This document shows positions 15,845 to 24,235 of a stretch of 64,000 bases of DNA, one piece after another. Numbering within the stretch: the stretch's first letter is position 1; the number at the start of each line of letters is the position of its first letter. The stretch is from an uncultured Planctomycetota bacterium (lineage in GTDB: Bacteria > Planctomycetota > Brocadiia > CAIUPP01). Under the pieces are notes generated by a model, which saw only the letters and a program-made list of their open reading frames with translations, was not told the DNA's origin and searched no databases. The position numbers and the translations under genes are program-made. The DNA lies in assembly GCA_903901045.1 (NCBI GenBank), contig CAIUPP010000109.1, positions 1 to 64,000 on the forward strand, written 5' to 3'.

Positions 15845-18800
15845 TTACATATGGCCGACCAGCACGCCCGCCTTGAAGGTCTGAACCTGGAAGCCGGGGC
15901 CCGCGTCGGGGTCGAGGAGGATGTAGTCGTTGGCGGCGGTGCCCTGAATGCGCAGGGAGGAAGCCGAACCGACTGAGCCGACGACATACGCGCCGGCCGG
16001 GAAGGTTCCCGCGGCCAGCTTGGAGACGCCGATCGCCGCCGCCGAATTCACGTCGGCGTCAACGATGGAGCCATTCACGATCTTGGCGGAAGTCACGGAG
16101 TCGTCGGCGAGCTTGGCCGAGGTCACCGCGCCGTCAATGATCTTGACGTTGGTGACCGCATCGGCGGCGATCTTGGCCGCGATGACGGCATTGTCGGCCA
16201 GCTTGGTGCTGTCCACAGCCGCGTTGGCGATCTTGGCGGTGGTGACGTTGAGGTTCACGATGCTGCCGGTCGTGACGGAGTCGGTGGCCAACTTGCCGGC
16301 CGTTACGTTCGCGTCGAGGATCTTGGCGGTGGTCACTGCGCCGTCGATGATTTTGGCGGTGGTGACCGCGTCGCTGGCGATCTTCGGTGCGGTGACCGCG
16401 TCGGTGGCCAGCTTGGGCGTGGTGACCGAGCCGTCGGCCAGGTCGCCGGTGGCAATCGCGCCATCCGCGATCTTGGCGGAGGTGACGGCATCGTCGGCCA
16501 GCTTGGGCGTGGTGACTGCGCCATCGATGATCTTGACGGTGGTGACCGCGTCGGCAACGATCTTGGCGGAAGTGACCGCGTCGTCGGCCAGCTTGGTGCT
16601 ATCCACGGCGCTGTTGGCCAGCTTGCCCGTGGTGACGTTGAGGTTGACGATCTTAACGGTGGTGACGGCGTCTGTAGCGAGCTTGTCGACCGTCACGTTC
16701 GCATCGAGGATCTTGGCGGTGGTCACTGCGCCGTCGATGATCTTGGCGGTGGTGACCGCGTCGCTGGCGATCTTCAATGCGGTGACCGCGTCGGTGGCCA
16801 GTTTGGCAGTCGTCACGGAGCCGTCAGCCAGGTCCCCGGTGGCAATCGTGCCATCGAGAATCTTGGCGGAGGTCACGGCGCCGTCGGTAATGTCCACTGT
16901 GGCGACGGCATTGACGGCCAGCTTGACGCCGGTCACGGAGCCGTCGGCCAGGTCGGCGGTGGCAATCGTGCCATCGAGTATCTTGCCGGAGGTCACGGCG
17001 CCATTGACGATGTCGGCCGTGGTCACGGAGTTGAAGGCCAGCTTCTCGTTGGTGACGGAACCATCGGCCAGGTCGGCGGTGGCAATCGTGCCGTCGAGGA
17101 TCTTGGCGGAGGTTACGGCGCCGTCGGCAATGTCGGCCGTAGCCACGGCGTTGACGGCCAGCTTGGCGGCGGTCACGGAGCCGTTGGCCAGGTCGGCGGT
17201 GGCAATCGTGCCATCGAGAATCTTGGCGGAGGTGACGGCGTCGTCGGCCAGCTTGGGCGTGGTGACCGCGCCATCGGCCAGGTCGGCGGCGATGAGCGTG
17301 CCGTCGAGGACCTTGTCGGTGGTCACGGCGTCGGCGGCCAGCTTGGTGTTATCCACCGCGCCGTTGGCCAGCTTGTCCGTGGTGACGTTGGCGTTGACGA
17401 TCTTGTCGGTCGTCACGGAGTCGGTGGCGAGCTTGGCGGCGAGGATGGAGGCGTCGCCGATGCGGGCGGCGGGAAGGATGCCGGCGTTGAGGTTAGAGGC
17501 ATCCTGGTAGAACGCTCCGTGCTGCCCATCGAGCAGGTCGGCGTCGAGGTCGGTCATGAGGCCGCCGCCGTTGAGGGCGATCTCGCCGCTGTCGGTGCCG
17601 ACGTGATAGCCGTCCACCATGTCGGCGTCAATCAAGCTGCCGGTGCCGCCGGCGGGCTGCCAGCCGGGCAGGCCGGTCCAGGTCAGGACCATGCCTTCCT
17701 CGGCGCCCATCTGGTTGATGTCGGCCCCAAGGAGCGTGCCGTCGAGGACCTTGTCGGTGGTGACGGCGTCGGCGGCCAGCTTGGCGTTGGTCACCGCGCT
17801 GTTGAGGATCTTGACGGTGGTCACCGAATCCGCGCCGAGGTCGGCGGCCTGGATGGTGCCGTCGATGATCTTGTCGGTCGAGATGCAGTTCGAGGCGAGC
17901 TTGCTGTTGGTGACCTGGAGGCCGCCGATGTCGGCGGTGGCGATGGTGCCATCGACGATCTTGGCGGAGGTGACGGAGCTATCGGCCAGGTCCGCGGTGA
18001 TGATGGTGCCGTCGAGAATCTTGGCGGAGGTGACCGCGTCGCTGGCGATCTTGACCGTCGTGACGGCGTTGTCGGCGAGCTTGGGAGTGGTGACGGAGCC
18101 GTCGGCCAGGTCGCCGGTGGCAATCGTGCCATCGAGGATCTTGGCGGAGGTGACGGAGTTGTCGGCGAGAATCGGGGTGGTGACCGCGCCGTCGGCGAGG
18201 TCGTCCGAGATGATCGTCTGGTCGAGGATCTTTTCGGTCGTCACGGAATCGTCGGCCAGCTTGGTGTTGTCCACGGAGCCGTTGGCCAGCTTGTCGGTGG
18301 TGACGGCTTCGTCATCCAGCTTGGCCGTGGTGACCGCTTCATCGGCGATCTTCGGGGTGGTGACTGCGCCATCGGCCAGGTCCACGGTGGCGACCGTGCC
18401 GTCGACGATCATGGCGGAGGTGATGCTGTCGGCCTGAGCTTCGTTGACGAAGCGGGCGTCGGCCTGTACGCGGGTGAGGAGGTCGTCGTCGGAGTTGTTG
18501 TTCAGGTAGCCTTCCGCGGTGAGGTCGGCGTAGGCGGAGTAGCGATCGGTGGAGAGCGTGCCGGTCGCGTTGGCCAGGTCGAGATAGAAGGCGCCATGCT
18601 GGCCGTCGAGGAGGTCGGCGTCGAGGCCGGAGCCTGCGCCGTCATTCGCGGAGGTCCAGGCGAGGCCGCCGTCGATGAGGAAGTCGGCGCCGTCGAGGAC
18701 GAAGCGGACGCCGCCGCTGGCGCGCACGGCGAATTCGTCGCGCGCCTCGGAGGAGAACTCCGCATCCTGCGAGTCGGCCCAAACGAAGGCGCCGTCATCC

Positions 18801-20236
18801 GCCGCCGTGGCGTTGTGGCCGGCCGCAAAGCTGTAGTCGCCGTTGGCGGTGTTGGTGTCGCCGCCGGGGACGGTGGAAGCGAGGCCGGTGGCGTAGTTGT
18901 CGCTGCCGCCGCCGATGGTGGACTGCTCGCCGGTGGCGTAGTTGAATTCGCCGCCCGCGACGGTGGCGTAATCATCGCCTGCCACGTTGCTCAGGCCGCC
19001 GCCGACGGTGCCGAAGAAGCCGTCCACGCTGTTTTCGGCGCCGCTGGAGCCGCCGCCGGCGATGGTGCCGCCCCACCAGGGGAAGGAGACGGAGTTGCCG
19101 GAGAAGCCGCCGACGAGGTTCGGGCTGACTTGGCTGGGCTCATAGCGCATCACGCGCTCGTTGTTCACGCGGAACTCGAGCGCGGCGTTGTCCAGGGTGC
19201 CCAGGAAGTTCACCTTGGGGGAGCTTCCGGTGTTTCCGATGGTCGTCCAGTAGCGCGCGTCGCCCTGGGCGATGGTGAGCAGGTCGCCGGGGGCGCTGGC
19301 GTCGAGGTAGCCTTCGGCGCTCAGATCGGCGTAGGCGGAGAAGAAGTCCGTGCCGAGCGTGCCGGCGTCGATGTGGCTCGCGTTCCGGTACCACTCGCTG
19401 TCATGGCCGTCCAGGAGGTCGGCGTTCAGATTGACGTTCAGGATGCCGTTGTTCAGAGGCACCTGGCCGTCGGCGTTGCCGGCGTGCTGGCCGTCGAGCA
19501 GGTCGGCATTGAGGGTGACGTTGAGAATGCCGTTGTTGAGCGCGACATTCCCGGCGGCGTTGCCGGCGTCGGCGCCATCGACCTGGTCTGCGTTCAGGTT
19601 CTCAACCATCGTTGTGGAGGAGATGATGAAGGGGGCGCCGGAGGTGACGGCAATGATGGCCTGGCCGCCCACGTAGAGGCGGTTCGGGGTGTAGACGCCG
19701 AAGCCGTTGGCGCTGTTCACGGAGCCGTAGAGGCCGTAGGTGGTTCCGGTCATGGCAGTGGCGTAGCCGGCCACGGCCTTGGCGGAGGTGTTGGAGGTGT
19801 GAGCTGCCAGCGGCTGCGAGTCGGTCGAGTTAATCCGGAAGAAATAGGCGCCAGCCCAGTTGGGCGAATCCACGTTGTCGCCGCTCTTCTTGATGTACTT
19901 CGGGCTGGCCGTAAGCCCCATGGCCGGCTGGCTGGTGGCCGCTTTGAGGTCCAGCGGGACGAAATTGACGGCGTAGGTGTTGGCGGCGGGAGCGGCGTCG
20001 TCCACTTGCAGGGTGAAGTTGCCCTTCTTGAGGACGATGGCGGCGAAGCCTTCATAGAGGCTGTCGCCGGAGACTTTGTCGGTCACTTGCACCAGCCCGG
20101 TGTACGTCCCGTCGGGACGGGCTTTGCCCTTGGCGTCGGTCAGGGTTCCGGAAATCGTCCCGGCGAAGAGATTGGTCGCCGTAAGGACGAAAACCAATGC
20201 GGCTACTGCCCACACGGCTTTCCTGAAGGTTAACAT
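15845..20236 (-). CDS. Giant secreted repeat protein, tail-fibre/adhesin-like
   Basis: The 1463-residue protein has a signal peptide (about 1-25), a small beta domain (GTLTDAKGKARPDGTYTG), and LNADLLDGQHAG repeats of the kind seen in tail fibres. Next is a head-like segment (STIGGGSDNYATG, TVAGGEFNYATG) resembling YadA-type Hep_Hag repeats. A run of about 80 decapeptides follows (coding 16030-18430), cycling DGAVTTPKLA, DDAVTSAKIL, DGTIATADLA. It ends with a short beta tail (AAGTFPAGAYVVG). Such a repeat probably forms an elongated fibre outside the cell. No outer-membrane anchor domain is visible. GGGAGG precedes the ATG at 20236, and the small secreted protein just upstream may share the transcript. 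Function unknown; an adhesive or structural role is inference. Confidence 0.85.
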   Translation of the reverse strand: MLTFRKAVWAVAALVFVLTATNLFAGTISGTLTDAKGKARPDGTYTGLVQVTDKVSGDSLYEGFAAIVLKKGNFTLQVDDAAPAANTYAVNFVPLDLKAATSQPAMGLTASPKYIKKSGDNVDSPNWAGAYFFRINSTDSQPLAAHTSNTSAKAVAGYATAMTGTTYGLYGSVNSANGFGVYTPNRLYVGGQAIIAVTSGAPFIISSTTMVENLNADQVDGADAGNAAGNVALNNGILNVTLNADLLDGQHAGNADGQVPLNNGILNVNLNADLLDGHDSEWYRNASHIDAGTLGTDFFSAYADLSAEGYLDASAPGDLLTIAQGDARYWTTIGNTGSSPKVNFLGTLDNAALEFRVNNERVMRYEPSQVSPNLVGGFSGNSVSFPWWGGTIAGGGSSGAENSVDGFFGTVGGGLSNVAGDDYATVAGGEFNYATGEQSTIGGGSDNYATGLASTVPGGDTNTANGDYSFAAGHNATAADDGAFVWADSQDAEFSSEARDEFAVRASGGVRFVLDGADFLIDGGLAWTSANDGAGSGLDADLLDGQHGAFYLDLANATGTLSTDRYSAYADLTAEGYLNNNSDDDLLTRVQADARFVNEAQADSITSAMIVDGTVATVDLADGAVTTPKIADEAVTTAKLDDEAVTTDKLANGSVDNTKLADDSVTTEKILDQTIISDDLADGAVTTPILADNSVTSAKILDGTIATGDLADGSVTTPKLADNAVTTVKIASDAVTSAKILDGTIITADLADSSVTSAKIVDGTIATADIGGLQVTNSKLASNCISTDKIIDGTIQAADLGADSVTTVKILNSAVTNAKLAADAVTTDKVLDGTLLGADINQMGAEEGMVLTWTGLPGWQPAGGTGSLIDADMVDGYHVGTDSGEIALNGGGLMTDLDADLLDGQHGAFYQDASNLNAGILPAARIGDASILAAKLATDSVTTDKIVNANVTTDKLANGAVDNTKLAADAVTTDKVLDGTLIAADLADGAVTTPKLADDAVTSAKILDGTIATADLANGSVTAAKLAVNAVATADIADGAVTSAKILDGTIATADLADGSVTNEKLAFNSVTTADIVNGAVTSGKILDGTIATADLADGSVTGVKLAVNAVATVDITDGAVTSAKILDGTIATGDLADGSVTTAKLATDAVTALKIASDAVTTAKIIDGAVTTAKILDANVTVDKLATDAVTTVKIVNLNVTTGKLANSAVDSTKLADDAVTSAKIVADAVTTVKIIDGAVTTPKLADDAVTSAKIADGAIATGDLADGSVTTPKLATDAVTAPKIASDAVTTAKIIDGAVTTAKILDANVTAGKLATDSVTTGSIVNLNVTTAKIANAAVDSTKLADNAVIAAKIAADAVTNVKIIDGAVTSAKLADDSVTSAKIVNGSIVDADVNSAAAIGVSKLAAGTFPAGAYVVGSVGSASSLRIQGTAANDYILLDPDAGPGFQVQTFKAGVLVGHM

Positions 20237-20306
20237 TTGCAGCCTCCCAAATCCTAAGCGGAAAACGAAGAAATGTGCGCGGTCATGTGTTATGAAGCCT
20301 GCGAAG

Positions 20307-20334
20307 GCGGCGAGAGCCGAACGGCTATCGCCGC
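20307..20334 (-). other. Stable stem-loop between two secreted-protein genes
   Basis: GCGGCGA, AGCCG, loop AA, CGGCT and TCGCCGC form a near-perfect hairpin in the 99-bp gap. No T-run follows on the minus strand, so it could tune the ratio of the two products or protect the upstream mRNA rather than terminate. Confidence 0.4.
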
Positions 20335-20335
20335 G

Positions 20336-20833
20336 TTACCTATCCTTTGAGGTGGCCTGTTTCCCGGAGAAGGTCATGGTGCTGGCGTAATCATCAGCGG
20401 GAGGCGTGTCGTAGACGTTCATGGAGCCTGAGAGCTTCATCTTGCCGGCCTCACCCCGGAGGACCGCAATGCCGCAGCGCGCGGTGCTGGAGTTGATCGC
20501 GGCGTCGTCGCTGGAGGCCTGGCCCCAGACCAGCACGCCGTTGCCGTAGGTGGCGAGGAAATCGTGCTCGCCGTCGGTGCCTCTCTCATGGATGTTGACA
20601 AGTCCGGTGGAGTCCTCGACGGTGATAACCCATTCCCATGAGCCGCGATAGCTGTAGGGGAGTCCGCCTTCCAGCGTGGCGCGCGTGCAGTGCGTCTTGA
20701 TCAAGAGCTTGGCGCCATCGAGATCGTAGAGAGCGGGAGTGATATCGGCCATTGCCGCAACGCTGCCGACAAGAACCAGTACCAGTGCGGCGCAGAACGC
20801 TCGAAGCCTGCCATTTCCCGGTGTCATCAACAT
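20336..20833 (-). CDS. Small secreted protein of unknown function
   Basis: I recognise no family. The 165-residue product starts at the ATG at 20833, which has AAGGAGA seven bases upstream; an earlier in-frame start at 20899 lacks a ribosome site. A signal peptide is clear (ALVLVLVGSVAAMA, cleaved near residue 27). The mature part is beta-rich with two Cys residues and reads ITPALYDLDGAKLLIK, then SWEWVITVED, DFLATYGNGVLVW and KMKLSGSMNVYD, like a small beta-sandwich that might bind a ligand. It has a strong promoter (20908-20936) and is followed by the giant repeat protein, so the two may be exported together. Confidence 0.75.
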   Translation of the reverse strand: MLMTPGNGRLRAFCAALVLVLVGSVAAMADITPALYDLDGAKLLIKTHCTRATLEGGLPYSYRGSWEWVITVEDSTGLVNIHERGTDGEHDFLATYGNGVLVWGQASSDDAAINSSTARCGIAVLRGEAGKMKLSGSMNVYDTPPADDYASTMTFSGKQATSKDR

Positions 20834-20907
20834 CGTTTTCTCCTTCGCGCGTTGTGCGCAAAATGGATTTCCCTGAAATGCGCCATTCCGTGAGAACACG
20901 TGTAGCC

Positions 20908-20936
20908 TTTTTAGCCACTTGAGAGGGAAATGTCAA
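20908..20936 (-). promoter_or_regulatory. Sigma-70-type promoter for the secreted-protein operon
   Basis: Minus strand: TTGACA (20936-20931), 17-nt spacer, TAAAAA (20913-20908). Leader of about 68 nt. Confidence 0.65.
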
Positions 20937-21085
20937 TATAAATTTGAGCAGTAAAGACTTGTAGATAGGAGGGTTACGCCGATCGGCTGCGCGACTCGAA
21001 GAATGGCGGTCAAGGGGGGGGCGGGGCGGTTCGCCGCGGTTCGGACGTTAAAGGAGTGTGCCCAATGGGGGCGAGGAGGAACAGG

Positions 21086-21124
21086 AAGCCCGGAGGCGCG
21101 AGAACAACTGCGCCGCCGGGCTTT
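21086..21124 (-). terminator. Duplicate of the tRNA terminator next to the tRNA fragment
   Basis: AAGCCCGG (21086-21093) pairs with CCGGGCTT (21116-21123). It matches in position and core sequence the terminator downstream of the intact tRNA-Met (22947-22988), so the duplication covers the tRNA 3' region and its terminator. Confidence 0.55.
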
Positions 21125-21132
21125 CGCTATGG

Positions 21133-21180
21133 GTAGCGGTGATAGGATTCGAACCTATAGACACGCGGATTATGATTCCG
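21133..21180 (-). pseudogene. 3' fragment of tRNA-Met(CAT)
   Basis: The sequence matches the intact tRNA-Met at 22994-23070 from the anticodon stem to the 3' end, with one extra base in the variable region and the CCA altered. The 5' half is missing. With the intact gene it brackets 21181-22993 as a direct repeat, like the distal attachment site of an element inserted at the tRNA 3' end. Confidence 0.75.
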
Positions 21181-21297
21181 GCCTGGTCAAAGCTGCCGGA
21201 ACCTGCTCGCACGGCCGGCTAGAGCACTTTAGGCTTTCATGGCTACGGTGTGTGATAGCGGCGAGGAGCGCTAGACTCGGCAGGCCGGTCGCCCGAT

Positions 21298-21322
21298 GGG
21301 CGCAGCATGCTGCGCCCCTACA
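21298..21322 (+). repeat. Palindromic repeat, family A
   Basis: Perfect copy of the 20-bp core followed by CTACA, inside the tRNA-bracketed segment. The remaining sequence of 21181-21739 has no supported gene. Confidence 0.8.
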
Positions 21323-21739
21323 CAGCGACGCAGGCATGGAACGTTGAGACGCTCCAGGGTTCGCAATGCGGCAGAAGTTGAATAAGACGGATGATGAAAT
21401 GTGAAGGGGAAACCGCAGAGGCCCCAGCGGTTCCCCCTTGCGATCCTCCTCCACTTCCCCCCGGCAGGCCGCAACGGCGCGGCTGCCACCTCCACGACTA
21501 CAGCCGAACACTTGCCTTTTGCTGATGCGCTGCGCAGTGCAAGCCGTTGCCGTGTGCCACAACAAACTCTTGACATTTTCCCTATCACAAGAGATATTAC
21601 TATATGGTATGTTGTCTCGCACTCTTGTGGCAGCGTTCGTTCCTATCCGCATTCGGCTCAGGGAGAGAACCTGGGGCAAGCTTCCCGGAGCGTAGCGCAC
21701 GGGTAGTTAGCAAGGTCACTTGATTGAGCAGGAGAAGCC

Positions 21740-22666
21740 GTGTCCAATCAACCCGCCGCACGACCCGGGGTAGAGGATGGGCCTTATGCCCTCCCACCAG
21801 ACACGGGCGGGAAACATGAGACCATTCTCGACGCCTTACCCGCCTTAATCTTCTACAAGGACCGCGACAATCGTTTCCTCCATGTCAACGCGGCATTTGC
21901 TACTGGCCTCGGACTCTCTAAGGAGCAGATTGAAGGCAAGACGTGCTCCGAACTGTGGCCCAACGAATCCGAAGACTACTGGCGGGATGACCGCGAGGTC
22001 ATTGCTACCGGAACGCCCAAGAGAGGCATCATCGAGTGGGTGCCGACGCCCGAGGGAACGAAATGGTTCCGGACAGATAAGGTTCCATATAAGGACGCCA
22101 AGGGGGACATTCTGGGGGTGATTGGCTTGTCCATTGACATCACCGATCCCAAGCGGGCGGAAGATGCGGCACAAGTCCTAGCCCTGACGGACGAGTTAAC
22201 GGGCCTCAACAACCGTCGGGGATTCATGACCCTCGCGGAGCAACAGATCAGGATTGCAAAGCGGACGCTGATGCCCCTGCACTTGCTTTACGCCGACATG
22301 GATGGACTGAAGACGCTGAACGACCTCATGGGGCACCATGTCGGCGACCAGATGATCCAGGACGCAGCACGCATGCTTCGAACCACGTTCCGCGAGTCAG
22401 ACATTGTTGCCCGCATCGGTGGGGATGAATTCGTGGTTCTAATGGTTCAGACGGACGGCCACACGCCGGAAGAGTTTGCGCAGCGTCTTAAGGAGAATAT
22501 CTTGTTTCATAACAAGAGCGCGGCGAGGGCGCAGCTTTCCATGAGCGTCGGCGTGGTTCGTTACAATCCGAGAGAGCCCTCTTCCATCGAGGAACTGCTA
22601 AGACTCGGGGATGCGGCCATGTACGAGGAAAAGCGGGCCAAGAATCCCCTGCGCCACACCAACTAA
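21740..22666 (+). CDS. PAS-GGDEF diguanylate cyclase
   Basis: The 308-residue cytosolic protein makes cyclic di-GMP from two GTP. Residues about 30-145 form a PAS domain (LIFYKDRDNRFLHVNAAFA, with a PAC-like VIGLSIDITDPKRAED). Residues 150-300 are a GGDEF domain with an intact RIGGDEFVVL. RESD five residues before GGDEF fits an inhibitory I-site. There is no membrane segment, so the PAS domain probably senses a soluble or bound signal. The start is GTG at 21740 with CAGGAG before it. It is the only gene between the tRNA-Met and its 3' fragment. Its GC content looks slightly lower than that of its neighbours. Confidence 0.92.
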   Translation: MSNQPAARPGVEDGPYALPPDTGGKHETILDALPALIFYKDRDNRFLHVNAAFATGLGLSKEQIEGKTCSELWPNESEDYWRDDREVIATGTPKRGIIEWVPTPEGTKWFRTDKVPYKDAKGDILGVIGLSIDITDPKRAEDAAQVLALTDELTGLNNRRGFMTLAEQQIRIAKRTLMPLHLLYADMDGLKTLNDLMGHHVGDQMIQDAARMLRTTFRESDIVARIGGDEFVVLMVQTDGHTPEEFAQRLKENILFHNKSAARAQLSMSVGVVRYNPREPSSIEELLRLGDAAMYEEKRAKNPLRHTN

Positions 22667-22946
22667 TCGCTACGTTCCCTCAATCAACTTGGCCACAGGG
22701 CCTTCCAGTTCCTGAACACTGCGTGTAAAACGTTCTAACTCCGTCCTGCCCCCGCTGCCATTTGCAGGATAAGAAAATGGGCTGTTGCGCAGGAGAGGGC
22801 GCCGGTTGGGAAGCGATGTGGGCTGACAACGGAGTAGCAATTCGCTTACGGGGCTTCCGATCAATTGACCGTGGAACTGACTGCCGGAACCGTCCGCTTT
22901 CAGCCGCCGGGAAGGCGCGGGATTCTGGGGTGCGCGGGATGCGAAG
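22667..22946. other. Gap after the GGDEF gene
   Basis: No supported gene. No integrase remnant could be recognised in any frame of this stretch. Confidence 0.5.
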
Positions 22947-22988
22947 AAGCCCGGAAGCACAGGGATCAACCTGCATTTCCGGGCTTTC
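22947..22988 (-). terminator. Rho-independent terminator of tRNA-Met
   Basis: AAGCCCGGAA (22947-22956) pairs with TTCCGGGCTT (22977-22986), directly downstream of the tRNA on the minus strand. Confidence 0.6.
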
Positions 22989-22993
22989 GCAAC

Positions 22994-23070
22994 TGGTAGC
23001 GGTGATAGGATTCGAACCTATGACACGCGGATTATGATTCCGCTGCTCTGGCCAACTGAGCTACACCGCC
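22994..23070 (-). tRNA. tRNA-Met (CAT anticodon), elongator-like
   Basis: A complete 77-nt cloverleaf with encoded CCA: acceptor GGCGGTG against CACCGCT (one G-U pair at position 1), D arm GCTCAGTTGG, anticodon stem GCGGA/TCCGC with loop ATCATAA, T loop GGTTCGAATCC. The CAT anticodon could also be tRNA-Ile2 if modified, but the acceptor and anticodon stem fit elongator tRNA-Met better. Confidence 0.9.
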
Positions 23071-23088
23071 ATGCATGGGTAGAAACAC

Positions 23089-23117
23089 AAATTATCAGCC
23101 CGGCCAGCGTCTGTCAA
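23089..23117 (-). promoter_or_regulatory. Sigma-70-type promoter for tRNA-Met
   Basis: Minus strand: TTGACA (23117-23112), 17-nt spacer, TAATTT (23094-23089), about 19 nt before the mature 5' end. Confidence 0.65.
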
Positions 23118-23299
23118 GCGACGGCGACAACGACGGGCTAACCGCCAAGAACGCCAAGAGCGCCAAGAACGACGGAGCAAGGTGACAACAGCGACGGCTT
23201 GAATCACGCGGAGTGCCTTGAACGATTGCGAAGGCGCGCAGGCTGCTGCCGCAATTCTTCTCCTTCCGCTGCTCCTGGCGTCCCGGGCGGTCGAGAGCC

Positions 23300-24235
23300 T
23301 CACTTTGCGATGAGTGTTCCTTCCGCCCCGCCCAGCAGGGCGGTTTCGATGCGCCCGGGGAGCAGGCCGGAGAGGATGCGCACTTCGAGGCGGGGATGCC
23401 GCCGGGCCATGCGCGCGAGATGGTTCAGTTTCGCGGCCATGCCGCCGGTCACGTCGCAGTCGGCGGAGGCTCCGAGCGCTTTGAGGACTGCGCGCCGGTT
23501 CGAGGCGTCCACTCGCGCGAGGATCGGGGGATGGGGGCGGGCGCGCGGGTCGCCCAGGTAGACTCCCGGCACGTCGCAGCCCAGGAGGATGCGGCGCGGG
23601 CTCAATCGGCCGACGAGATACTGGAACAATTCCTCGGTGCTCAGGATGGTGAACCCCAGCGCGCGATCGAGGATGCAGTCGCCGTGGATCATGGGCACTT
23701 GACCGGATTCGAGCAGGGCGCGAATGATCGTGATATCCCACCGGCGGACGCGCCCGCGCTCGGCGATGACGGTGGCGCAGGGGCTGACCAGGGTGGGGCG
23801 GAAGCCCTCCTCGTCGAACGCTTCGAGGACGCGGCGGCTCATTTCGATCATGCCGCGCCGCGTCGCGGCGAACCCCTCCCACCCGCCGCCGCCGGGCAGC
23901 CCCTCGCGCGTCCGGTACTTCTTCGCCGGGAAGTGTCCGAAGGAGCCGCCTCCATGCCCGATGAGCAGCCGCAGGCCGGGCCGCCGGTCGAGCGCACGGC
24001 GAATTTCCCGCCCGAGGCGGCGGACGACGTCGCTGCGGAAGGAGCCGCGCCGGGCTTTGTCGGTCAGGAGCGATCCGCCGAGTTTGAGGAAGATGAGTTC
24101 GGGCCGATGGTGGCGCGGACTATCCAGTCCGCGTCCCCCGCCGCAGGCGGGGGAGGGGAAGCGGGAAGAACGCACAATGATCGCGGGTTGGATAACCCGC
24201 GCCACTTTGCCTGCTGCGACGCGTCGCGCGGTCAT
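23300..24235 (-). CDS. ipk: Isopentenyl phosphate kinase
   Basis: The 311-residue amino-acid-kinase-fold enzyme phosphorylates isopentenyl phosphate to isopentenyl diphosphate, the last step of alternative mevalonate pathways. It has FLKLGGSLLTDK (about 49-60), GHGGGSFGH (93-101) with the His typical of IPK, VPMIHGDCIL, and ILLGCDVPGVY. The start codon overlaps the stop of the upstream decarboxylase as ATGA. Residues 11-42 are encoded by a 96-bp inverted-repeat element (24110-24205); without it the protein would run MTARRVAAGK then HRPELIFLKLGG, a normal IPK N-terminus. It is third in the operon mvk, decarboxylase, ipk. Confidence 0.9.
   Translation of the reverse strand: MTARRVAAGKVARVIQPAIIVRSSRFPSPACGGGRGLDSPRHHRPELIFLKLGGSLLTDKARRGSFRSDVVRRLGREIRRALDRRPGLRLLIGHGGGSFGHFPAKKYRTREGLPGGGGWEGFAATRRGMIEMSRRVLEAFDEEGFRPTLVSPCATVIAERGRVRRWDITIIRALLESGQVPMIHGDCILDRALGFTILSTEELFQYLVGRLSPRRILLGCDVPGVYLGDPRARPHPPILARVDASNRRAVLKALGASADCDVTGGMAAKLNHLARMARRHPRLEVRILSGLLPGRIETALLGGAEGTLIAK
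24110..24205 (-). repeat. In-frame inverted pair of family B palindromes inside ipk
   Basis: On the plus strand GTGGCGCGGACTATCCAGTC opens the element. On the minus strand GTGGCGCGGGTTATCCAACC opens the other end. The outer ends are therefore inverted copies of the same repeat, with a GC-rich palindrome (CCCCCGCC/GGCGGGGG) between them. The length is 96 bp, exactly 32 codons, so the ipk frame is kept. Confidence 0.8.

Noticed and set aside
17519..20233. Open frame of 904 codons on the plus strand
   Set aside because: It is the antisense shadow of the decapeptide-repeat gene; the periodic Val/Gly/Asp composition follows from the repeat on the other strand, and no ribosome site or domain is present.
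21181..22993. A phage or integrative element with an integrase
   Set aside because: The tRNA bracketing suggests integration, but no integrase, excisionase or phage gene can be found in the segment, so only the tRNA duplication is reported.
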